Assembly: GCA_023205875.1 (NCBI GenBank)
Contig: CP060765.1
Span: 496,001-560,000, forward strand
Direction of reading: 5' to 3'
Origin: Chloropicon primus
Taxonomy: Eukaryota > Chlorophyta > Chloropicophyceae > Chloropicales > Chloropicaceae
DNA length: 64,000 nt
Shown: piece after piece, positions 19,555-28,301 of the stretch
How positions within the stretch are numbered: the stretch's first letter is position 1
How the letters are laid out: every line of letters begins with the position of its first letter
Notes under the pieces: generated by a model
What the model saw: only the letters and a program-made list of their open reading frames with translations
The model's database searches: none
Told to the model about the DNA's origin: nothing
Made by a program: the position numbers and the translations under genes

Positions 19555-20412
19555 ATGGACGCGTGGGATAGGGAAGCCAAGGCGGAAGCCGAGGCGACTG
19601 CAGCTGCGGAATCTTTGCAGATGATCTATCGAAGCTCGAGGCAGTCGGCGTACGAGAGTGGGGGGAACCTCGCCCAGTCCTCGTTCGAGGATGAGCAACA
19701 CAGTGTGGTGAATATGATGACGACGGGAGGTGGGGAGGGGGCGTTTCTTTCCGTGCAGGACCTGATCCAAGCAGCAATCCAAGCCAACGGGTTGCACGCT
19801 TCCGCGTCGCTGCGTGAGATATACGCGTTCTGCGAGAACAAGACTTTGCTTTACAAACGGAGCGCGAGGAGCAGGCTATTGAGCGAGAACAAGCACTACA
19901 AGAGCCAGATTCGCCACGCGCTGTACAAGGCGGGGAGGTTCGTCCGCAACGCGGACAATCCCGACTTGTGGGAGGTGGAGAAGAAGTGGAGGGGTCAGAG
20001 GGTCAAGCAGCACCAGGTGAGCGAGCGGGTCTCTTTGGCGGGCTACTCGAATTTTTTTTTTCCCGACGCCTCGAAAGCGAATCGACTGACTTTTGTGCGC
20101 TCCCCTCGCTAGCCTGTCGCGGCCACGGAGAAGGAGGACAACCCCACCACGGCGACTTCGCTTGGACTGGGCCAGAGGAAGACGAGGGCGGAGAGGAGGG
20201 GCCAGAGGCAGGCGTACCCCCAGAGCAAACCAAGTGGCGTGATCGACATCCCCGTGAGCACGACACCCAACCCCGCTGTCGTCGCTCAGACTCCAGAAGG
20301 GTCGGAGATGCAGAGCAGTTCGACCCGAGTGAACGCGACGAGCCTGAATGAATCCGCTGCCAACGTCAGTCGAGTGGCCACGCCGCAGCCCATCCAGTAC
20401 CCACCACTGTAA
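19555..20412 (+). CDS. Winged-helix (forkhead/H15-like) protein, one intron
   Basis: Exons 19555-20016 and 20113-20412 with a 96 nt GT-AG intron (CAG|gtgagc, cgctag|CCT, phase 0); 253 residues. Residues about 65-148 look like a winged helix: LSVQDLIQAAIQANG, LREIYAFCENKTLL, then HYKSQIRHALYKAGRFVR and an NPDLWEV strand. The SQIRHALYKAGRFVR part resembles the recognition helix and wing of forkhead domains (SIRHNLSLN-CFV), but true forkhead factors are rare or absent in plants, so I keep only winged-helix. The C-terminal 100 residues are Thr/Pro/Gln-rich and probably disordered. A transcription factor role is likely but inferred. Confidence 0.65.
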
Positions 20413-21126
20413 CAACAATTACTAAGGTGTGTTCTAATTGTAATTGATACCCTATTATATTCTTCATCGACCGCCGCGCCCCTCACGTGCGACATCCACC
20501 CCCATGGAGAGAATCTATCGCTCCATCCCCTCGTCATCCACCGCCTCCTGACAGGGTGTCAGGCCAAGAAAAGCAAAGAAGCCTCCGTCGTCGAGACGCT
20601 TCGGAATCTCCAGGTCAGCAGATAGATCCCTACTCTCAAATCGTGGACTGACAAACACGAAAACTCGAAAGCTTCTCTCTCTCTCTCTCCAAAAATGGAC
20701 AACTCCAAGGACAGAGCCCACTCCAAGATCCTGTGCAGGGCAACAGGAAGGAACACAAGGGCGGGTTGAAGGGCAAAGTTTGTCCGCCAGACCCCAAACA
20801 GACTCGGCTGAGACGATCTTGACACCAAAGAACGTCTCGCGAGCATCGCATTGGTGCCTCACTCGAGCCACTTGGGGTGCAGCGTCGTGCGAGCAACGAC
20901 GGGGAGGAAACCAGCAACAACAAGCAACGTGTGGGAAGTGTAGTGCGGCGCCGGAGGTGGGAGCGCGGTTGTGGTGGTGACCTTGCATTGGACGAGAAGG
21001 CCAGGCGACGCCTCTGCTTTGGAGCACCGGGAGTCCCACCCCTCCGCGTTTTGGAGGAAGGGGCCAAGGCAGGACGGGCGGAGTCGGTCGGTTCTCCGGT
21101 GAGATTTTTCCTTTGGCGTCGCGACT
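20413..21126. other. Intergenic region between two plus-strand genes
   Basis: 714 bp with no supported gene. TC repeats occur at about 20671-20690. Just before the next start, CGGTCGG and CCTTTGGCGTCG (about 21090-21121) resemble the 3' half of the shared 40 bp element. Confidence 0.4.
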
Positions 21127-22875
21127 ATGGAGCCACTGCCAGGTTTCGTGAGCGGGGAGGACCTCCTGACGGGGGTCAACGAGTGGAGGAACATCCAGGA
21201 TGTGGTGCGGCTTACGCTCAAGTCCTTCCACGACGTTCTCAAGTCCCAGGCTCAGACCATCCACGACTTGAGGCAGGAGCTGGACGCCAAGGTGAGCACG
21301 AGCGACTTCCTTGACCTGAAGGAGAGGCAGGCGAAGACGGAGGAGCGCGTGGAGGAGCTGGAGGCCCAGATGCGGAGGGTGGACGAGGCCCTGATCGAGC
21401 GACCAAGCAGGAAAGAGCTCCTGTCAGAGCTGCAGAAGAGGGTGACGCGAGTGGAGCACTCGGTGAAGGCCAGCAGCCACGAGAGCAAAAACCAAGTGCT
21501 GAGCGCCATGTCAGAGCTGCAGGAGACCGTGAGCTCCGAGCTCAAGTCTCTGAAGACGCAAATGAGGGCCAAGGTGAGCATGGAGCGGTTTCGCACGGAG
21601 ATGGAGGCGAGGGCCACCGTCGCTGAGATAGGAGAGCTGCTGGACAGCAAGGTGGACAGGGGGATGCTGAGCAAGAGCGTGGAGAAGCTTCGGAGCAACT
21701 TCAGCAGCGAGCTCTTGAGGAAGGCTGACAAGGAGAAGACGGAGAGGCAGCTCGCCAGAATCGAGGGGGAGGTCAACGACTTGTCGAAACTCAATGGTGC
21801 TTCGCTGAAAGACATGATGAAGTCCAAGGCGGACGCAAAGTCGGTGAAGATGGTGAAGGAAGTCCTCGCCGAGGAGATACAGAGCGTGAGGAAGCAACAG
21901 CATGAGATGGAGCTAAGGATAGACGCTGACAGTCAGACTGCTGCGGGGGCATTCAAGTCGATCAGCGCTTCGTTCGACAGCCACATCACTGATCTGCAGC
22001 AGATCGTAGACGAGCAGGCTTTCGGAGTCAGCGGCCTGAAGGACATTCTCGAACACCGCATTGCGGCCACCCAGGGGGCCCTCGACACCATCAAGTCGAG
22101 GCTGGACGAGATGGTCGGCATGGAGGAGTTCGAAAAAATCGCCAAGGAGAAGGTTGACGTCGCGGCGATGAACGAGATTCTGGAGGACAGGCTGGGAGAG
22201 AAAGCCAGCCGAGAGAACGTCGACAAGATATCCGAAAGGCTAGATCGCCTGCAACTGATGACGGACTGCAGGGGACCGGACCTCAACAGCACGACGGTGG
22301 AAGACATTTGCACGGTCTTGGACAGGAAGGTCAACACGGACGACATCAACTCGGTCCTGGAAACGATACAGAACGACATTGATAGCAAGATTGACGTGAA
22401 AATGTTTCAAAAGGCGGTGAGGGACCAAAGCCTGATCAACGCCTCGATCTGCATCGATAGCTGCGTGGGGAGGTGGATCTGGAAGACGGGCAGGACCAAG
22501 GCGGGGCACCTAATACCGTGGAACGGGCAGGTCTTGAACACGGACGCCACAAACTTTGGCTGGGAGAAGGACAGGACAACCATCTTGGTCGCGGATCCGG
22601 GCCTGTACGAGATCAACTTCTGTTTCTTTGCCAGGAAGAAGCCTGTTCTGCAGCTGCTGGTGAACGGGGAGGCCGTCATAGAATCGAACAACGTCTCCTC
22701 TTACATTGCCCACCGCGCGTCGGGGAGCTGGGTTGGCGTTGGGAGGCACTCGACAGGGTGCGTGACGGGACTCTCTTTGGTGGAGTTCTTGTCTCTGCCG
22801 CCAAAGGCCCGAGTCTCTGTGACTTACCAGGGGGACGACAACGTCCAGGGCTTTCTCGGGCTGCGCAAAATTTAA
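21127..22875 (+). CDS. Long coiled-coil protein with C1q/TNF-like C-terminus
   Basis: Single exon, 582 residues. Residues about 30-440 are almost continuous heptad-like helix with repeated 'K(V/A)-x3-(R/E)' blocks such as KVSTSDFLDL, KVSMERFRTEM, KVDRGMLSKSV, KADAKSVKMV, KVDVAAMNEIL and KVNTDDINSVL, spaced so that the rod looks built from duplicated segments. The last ~135 residues (from CVGRWIWKTGRTK) form a compact beta-rich module with GLYEINFCFFARKKPVLQLLVNGE and VSVTYQGDDNVQGFLGLRK, in the style of a C1q/TNF-like jelly roll. Proteins of this build occur in protists and algae; I do not know a named role. A trimeric rod-and-head assembly is an inference from the domain type. Confidence 0.7.
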   Translation: MEPLPGFVSGEDLLTGVNEWRNIQDVVRLTLKSFHDVLKSQAQTIHDLRQELDAKVSTSDFLDLKERQAKTEERVEELEAQMRRVDEALIERPSRKELLSELQKRVTRVEHSVKASSHESKNQVLSAMSELQETVSSELKSLKTQMRAKVSMERFRTEMEARATVAEIGELLDSKVDRGMLSKSVEKLRSNFSSELLRKADKEKTERQLARIEGEVNDLSKLNGASLKDMMKSKADAKSVKMVKEVLAEEIQSVRKQQHEMELRIDADSQTAAGAFKSISASFDSHITDLQQIVDEQAFGVSGLKDILEHRIAATQGALDTIKSRLDEMVGMEEFEKIAKEKVDVAAMNEILEDRLGEKASRENVDKISERLDRLQLMTDCRGPDLNSTTVEDICTVLDRKVNTDDINSVLETIQNDIDSKIDVKMFQKAVRDQSLINASICIDSCVGRWIWKTGRTKAGHLIPWNGQVLNTDATNFGWEKDRTTILVADPGLYEINFCFFARKKPVLQLLVNGEAVIESNNVSSYIAHRASGSWVGVGRHSTGCVTGLSLVEFLSLPPKARVSVTYQGDDNVQGFLGLRKI

Positions 22876-22949
22876 CTTGTCGATTTGTAACAAAAGCTTA
22901 TACCCACACAAACAAGCAAAGGGATTCTTTCTCTTCTCTTGAACCAAAA

Positions 22950-24736
22950 TCACTTGAACATGTCCTCGATCTCCTCCAAGGACTTCCCTTTGGTTTCCGG
23001 GACGAAGGCGAAGATCACTGTAACCGCCGCGACGGCAATCAGTCCAAAGGCGATGTAAGTGTTTTGAGCCCCGAGGACGGACTGGACTGTGGGCAAGACC
23101 AGGGACACGAGGAAGTTTGATCCAAAATTCGCAAAGGATGCCAGGGCTATGGCAGAGCTCCGCACGGCGAGTGGGAAGACCTGCGAATGGAATGGGAGAA
23201 GTGGGGGGAAGGGTGGTCAGATCAAAAAAACATTCTGAGAAAGCCAGTAGCCTCGGAATTTGGACTCACCTCGCCAACGATGAGCCAGCTGACAGGTCCA
23301 AAGCTGACTTGGTAGCACCCCACGTAAAGCAGGAGGGCCACCACGCTGAGCACTGGCGCCTTGACGGCTCCGAGCACAAAGAGCGACACGGCCATCCCCG
23401 CGACCCCGGTGAGGAGGAGGGGCCTCCTCCCGTAAACGTCCACCGTGAACACGGCGATGCCAGTCATCAAAAGCTTGAAGATTCCGAGGACGACGCTGAC
23501 GGCGGTCGCGCTCTCCGCGGCGGCAAAGCCCGCATCCTGGAATATCTTTGTGGCATAGTAGAGAACCGAAGGCTGCCCCGTGATCTGCTGGAAGACCATC
23601 AGGGACATCCCGATCAACAGAGGCCTCAAGTTCTCCTTCCTCAGCAGAGCACTGAAGCCGGCAGCTCTTTCCTGCCCTTTCCCCTCCGCAGGAGGTGCAG
23701 AACCTGCGCCAGACACCATGAGATCCACCTCCAGCTCGAGAGCTTCCTCCTGCTCCCCCGGGCCCCTCAGCTTTCTGAGCGACGCGAGGACTGCCTCTCT
23801 TGGCTGGCGCCTGAGCAGCAACCACCTTGGACTCGCGGGCAGCCAGAACATGCCGGAAAAGAGCACCACGGCGACCGGAGCTGCAATCAAGTAGATCGTC
23901 CTCCAGCCCTGAATTTTGGAAACGAAAAGGAAGGATGCCAAGTACCCGAGCAGAATCCCTAGAACGATGAGGACCTCCTTGAGTGAGATCAGCAGTCCCC
24001 TGACGTCCTGCGGAGACGTCTCTGCAATGTACGCAGGAGCTCCGTGCATCGCAAACCCAATCCCGAGTCCGTACATCAGGCGGCCGACGAGAAGCAGAGC
24101 ATAGCTAGATGCTTCCCCCTCCACGATGGTGCCAGCAAAGTACAAGCACGCCGCAAGCATGATCTCCCGACGCCTCCCTAGGCTGTCTCCCACAAAGAAG
24201 GCCGCAACCGAGCTAACCAGCGCGCCGAAGAGGGACGATGATACAACGAGCCCAGACTGGATGGGTGTCAGTTCGAACCAGGAGACGCCACCGGTGGACT
24301 CCGTCGTGAGTGAGACGAGGGCCCCGGACGTCGCGCCGATGTCATACCCGAACAGGAGCCCCCCGAGAGCCGGGAAAAGGAAAGCCACAGCAATCCGAAA
24401 CCAGTTGTTGTTGTTGCTGCTTCTGCTGCCGCCTTTCTCGCCCGATGGCGTCGGCACGTCGCTCGTTCCCCTCGCCGCGACCCCTCGCCGCAACCTGGAA
24501 CCAAGCTGATGATGATGATGATGATGATGATGTTGATGATGATGATGATGTTGATGGTGTTGATGACTCGGAACGCTGCAGCAGGACGACGACGAAGTTT
24601 CCCCGGGCAGCAGCGTCGTTCCCAAGGAGGCCTTCTGCCTCGCGGTCGACCTCTCCCCCTTCCGAGGCGTGGACCTTGGCCACGCCAACCCCCTGGTGGT
24701 CCCCTTGCCCAACCTCCTGGTTGCCTCTCCCGCCAT
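22950..24736 (-). CDS. Plastid sugar transporter (At5g59250/pSuT-like)
   Basis: Exon 1 runs from the start to 23270, exon 2 is 23180-22950, with an 89 nt GT-AG intron (GAG|gtgagt, cgcag|GTC). The spliced product is an MFS sugar porter with 12 expected membrane helices and the signatures ALGGLLFGYDIGATSGA, DSLGRRREI, GRLMYGLGIGFAMHGAPAYIAE, FQQITGQPSVLYYA and PETKGKSLEEIE. It closely follows plant At5g59250, reported as a plastid sucrose/H+ carrier. I prefer the ATG at 24736 (MAGEATRRLGKG), giving an Arg/Ser/Thr-rich transit peptide; an in-frame ATG at 24898 would add 54 residues. The presequence holds a His-rich tract (about 17 of 20 residues) from a GAT repeat at 24509-24563. Confidence 0.9.
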
Positions 24737-25010
24737 CGAGAGCCTGGGTTCTGCTGAGATAGAGATGGTGGATGATGTTGATGTGAGGCAAAAGGAGAGG
24801 AGAGGAGAGGAGGGTAGGAGGGGCAGAGGGAAGACTTCTACGTGGTGTTGCCCTTCAACCCTGTTCCTGGTCTTCTTCCCTTTCTTTGTCCTTGCCATGC
24901 CACGCGAAAGGGGAGCAGGAGACGGGTGATGAATGAGATGACGCAAAAGGGGTTTGGCTTTGGGTGGATTACAAAGTTTGCTTGTGTTGCGCGGAAATGC
25001 GGCAGCGGTC

Positions 25011-25945
25011 TTAGTACTTTTCGCTCCTGCCGGAGCAGCAGAAGGTGATGCACATCACGATCCAGCCGAGAATCGCCCAACCGACGGCACCAACAAAGAC
25101 CCACCAGCTCCAGCCCCACATGTTGGCAACGTTCGTCCACCCCGCCTCAAGCGAGGCACCGAATTGGTCCCAAACGAAGTCTTGGCTTCCGGAGATGCCG
25201 CTGAGCATGCCGATGAAGACGCCGATGGCACAAATTCCGGCGGAGATCTGCAACGACTTCATGAAGTGGGAGCACCCCGCGGCGGCCCCTCTTCCCGGCT
25301 TGTGGGCGGCGAGGGCGAGGATGGTGAAGAACCCGAGGCCGCAGAAGCAAGCCACGAGGCCCCTCGTGCTCTGCACGAACAGCGTGTAGTCCTTCGCGTC
25401 CGTGGCCCCGACGGGGAGCGAGCTGTAGTAGTTCATGACCGCGGTCTGGTCGTTGATGGGGGTGCACTCGTCGTTCGAGGTGAATATCCACGAGCTCGGG
25501 CTCTGAATCTGCTCCGGGATGCTCTCGATCTGGCTCACGATGTTCTGCCCCGTCTCCGAGGCGTTGGACGTCCCGCCGCCGGAGGACAGGACCTCCTCAC
25601 AGTTGGTCAACGCCGTGCCCTTGCCGGTGCACACCTGAAAACACAACAAAAAACACAAAACACAGAGAGAGAGAGAAGAGAGAGGAGAGAGAGAGAGAGA
25701 GAGATAAATTGGTGGAGACAAGAGCGCTGTCAATGAGATGGCAGAGAAAGAGGGGGAGAGAGGGCCAACCGCTCGCTCTCGTGGCTCCTTACCGTCCACA
25801 ATCCCGCTCCTTGAATTCCGAGTATGCAAGCCGTTCCCGGGTTGTTGGGCACAATCCACGCGTTCGTCGCCAAGGCCACCAACCCCGCCACAATTGCGAT
25901 AAGCTCCCACACCGTGAACACGATAATTCCGCAGCACGTCGCCAT
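25011..25945 (-). CDS. Four-TM claudin/PMP22-like membrane protein
   Basis: Exon 1 25945-25793 and exon 2 25634-25011, with a 158 nt GT-AG intron (ACG|gtaagg, ttcag|GTG, phase 0) give 258 residues. Hydrophobic segments lie at about 6-28, 142-163, 180-200 and 225-250. The large first loop (about 30-140) contains Cys residues that could pair (TACILG, VCTGKG, NCEEVL, NDECTP) and a GLWTVC motif that resembles the GLW-C-C signature of the claudin/PMP22 superfamily. That resemblance is short, so the family call is tentative. The intron is rich in GA repeats. Another possibility is an unrelated algal tetraspan protein. Confidence 0.6.
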
Positions 25946-26021
25946 GGTGCCCTCTGTCTCTCTCTCACTCTCTCTTCAGCGCCGCCTCAAGCCTCTCGTC
26001 TCCGTCTCGTCTCCGTCCTCG

Positions 26022-26054
<33 letters not shown>

Positions 26055-26698
26055 TCGTCGTCTTCTCCTCGTCTCGGCGCGAAACTGATTTTTAGGGTTT
26101 CCGTTACAAACCTCCTTCGCCGAATAAAATGACGACGAGAACGACCTCATCTCATCTTTGGCAAGAAAGGACGACGAACGATGGAGGTTCTCGGTCTCGG
26201 TGGAAGAACAACCCAACCCAGCAAGCGAACCTCGTGCCAGTGTCTTTGTCTTTGTCTTTCCATCGCCTCTTCTGTGTCCTCTCCTCTCACAGTGGGTGGG
26301 GTGGGTGGGATGCATCATGCATTGCCTTGCTCTCCTGGAGGTTCGTGTCGGAGCAGCCAGCCAGGCCGACAATTGCCAGGGCGGGAGCACCACGAAGGAT
26401 TCAGGGTTTCCCCACCATCGTCCTGTCACTCCTCTCTCCCTCTCTCTGCCTCTCTCTGCCTCTCAACCGTTGATGCTGATCGCCGATCATCGATGGATCC
26501 AGCAGCAGCCGGGGAGAGAAGCAGAGAAGCAATGCAAGGGCTTGGGCCCCACGAAGGATTCAGGGTTTCCCCACCATCGTCCTGTCACTCCTCTCTCCCT
26601 CTCTCTGCCTCTCTCTGCCTCTCAGTTGTTGATGCTGATCGCCGATCATCGATGGATCCAGCAGCAGCCGGGGAGAGAAGCAGAACCAGAAACAGAAG
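25946..26698. promoter_or_regulatory. Promoter with a 159 bp-period tandem duplication
   Basis: 753 bp between the four-TM gene and the NO66-like gene. CGTCGT-type triplet repeats lie at 26010-26075. A block starting CCACGAAGGATTCAGGG at 26390 is repeated at 26549 (period 159, about 142 bp nearly identical). The second copy ends about 8 bp before the ATG at 26699. Each copy contains CCCTCTCTCTGCC repeats and GATCATCGATGGATCC. Confidence 0.75.
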
Positions 26699-28258
26699 AT
26701 GGAGGAGGGCGGGCAGCTTCATGGGAAGCCGTACGAGTGGAGGGCGGGGGAGGAGCCTTCGAGGTTCGTGGACGAGAGGTCGTCGATCCTGCCCCTGGTG
26801 AAGGAGGCGGACAGGAAAGCGAGGACAGGGAAGGCTCTGCTGAAACAGATGCTCGCGCCCTTGACTGTGGAGGACTTCGAGGCAAACCACTATCAGAAGA
26901 GCGCCGCCCTGATCAAGAGGAGCGAGTGCCTCGACTTTTACTCCAATTACTTTACGCTCGAGTCCCTGCAGTCCATACTGCGCTCGAACGACCTCCAGTT
27001 CATGGAGAACCTGACCCTGAACAAGATCGTCACGAAGAAGGGGAAGAGGGTGAGGCGTAACGTGAACTCGAATTACGACGGGACGAGCGATTACGTCAAG
27101 CACAAGGACGTGTGGCGACGGGTGAACGAGGATGGATGCAGCATGAGGGTCCTCCACCCGCAGAGGTACTCCCCGAAGCTGCTGCGGATGATCGTGGCCC
27201 TGGAGGAGCACTTCGAGTGCCTTGTCGGCTGCAACCTGTACTACACGCCACCGGGGTCTCAGGGCTTCGCCGCTCACTATGACGACGTGGACGTCTTCGT
27301 GTTGCAGGTCAAGGGGAAGAAGACTTGGTCCCTGTTCCCATCGCCGTCCGAGCAGGACATCCTGCCCCTGTTCTCGTCCAACGATTTCGATGAGGAAGAC
27401 TTGGGAAAGCCCACAGAGGTGGAGATCCAGCCGGGGGACCTGCTGTACCTCCCGAGGGGGGCCATTCACCGGGCCAGGACGGGGTCGAGCGAGAGTTCCT
27501 TGCACTTGACGATAAGTGCAAACCACTTGCACACGTGGGCCAACCTCTTGGAGCACGCTCTGCCCGAGGCTCTGAGGGAGGCGTCGACGAACTGCGTTGC
27601 CCTGCGCCAGACGCCCCCCAGAGGCTACTTCAAGTACATGGGTGCCAGCAATGCCGATACCCTCGACGCGAAAAGGCAGGAGTTTTTGGCCAAGGCGGAG
27701 GGCCTCTCTGCCTTGGTCCTGGACTACGTCACGAGCGGCTCCGCCGGGGATGAGGGGGACGACACTCCGATGGACCACGCCGTGGACCGGATGAACGCAA
27801 AGTTCCAGGAGGGGAGGATGTTTCCGCTGTTCGGAAAGGGGGTTCGCACGCCAGGCGGCAACGGCAAGAGGAAGCTGGCCGACCCTGACGACCAGGAGCT
27901 GGTCAAGCTGGATCCCCAGACGGAGCTTCAGCTGAGGAAGCAGGGCTGCGCGAGGCTGATGGTGGAGGGGGAGAGGGCGATCCTGTCGCACTGCTTCAAC
28001 AACTCCATAGAGGACCACGCCTCGGGAGTGGAGAGGCAGTGGGCGAACAACCCCGCAACGGACAGCCGCTTGGGGTTTCAGATCGAGGATGCGGGCCTGC
28101 TGGAGGCGATCACAAGGGCCATCAAGCCATCGAAAGTGGAGGACTTTCCCGTGGAGAAGGGAGAGGAGGACGTTCGCAACGAAATTCTCAACGCCGCCCT
28201 CACTGCGGGAATCCTCGAGATCGTGTCCCCAAACAAGGACAAGAAGCAGAGAGTCTGA
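26699..28258 (+). CDS. RIOX1: JmjC ribosomal oxygenase (NO66/MINA53 type)
   Basis: Single exon, 519 residues. The cupin core (about 175-275) has the Fe(II)-binding triad His193, Asp195 (in AAHYDDVDVF) and His257 (in RGAIHRA), with QVKGKKTWSLFP and PGDLLYLPRG between them. This is the JmjC subgroup that hydroxylates His residues of ribosomal proteins (RPL8 by NO66, RPL27A by MINA53). A C-terminal dimerisation/winged-helix part follows (about 350-519). Whether it is closer to NO66 or MINA is not settled by eye, so the symbol is provisional. Its 5' flank is duplicated, and its stop is 43 bp from the RRP5 stop. Confidence 0.88.
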   Translation: MEEGGQLHGKPYEWRAGEEPSRFVDERSSILPLVKEADRKARTGKALLKQMLAPLTVEDFEANHYQKSAALIKRSECLDFYSNYFTLESLQSILRSNDLQFMENLTLNKIVTKKGKRVRRNVNSNYDGTSDYVKHKDVWRRVNEDGCSMRVLHPQRYSPKLLRMIVALEEHFECLVGCNLYYTPPGSQGFAAHYDDVDVFVLQVKGKKTWSLFPSPSEQDILPLFSSNDFDEEDLGKPTEVEIQPGDLLYLPRGAIHRARTGSSESSLHLTISANHLHTWANLLEHALPEALREASTNCVALRQTPPRGYFKYMGASNADTLDAKRQEFLAKAEGLSALVLDYVTSGSAGDEGDDTPMDHAVDRMNAKFQEGRMFPLFGKGVRTPGGNGKRKLADPDDQELVKLDPQTELQLRKQGCARLMVEGERAILSHCFNNSIEDHASGVERQWANNPATDSRLGFQIEDAGLLEAITRAIKPSKVEDFPVEKGEEDVRNEILNAALTAGILEIVSPNKDKKQRV

Positions 28259-28301
28259 AGAAATCAATAACTTTATTACACCCGCGTGTCGACGGATTCT
28301 T

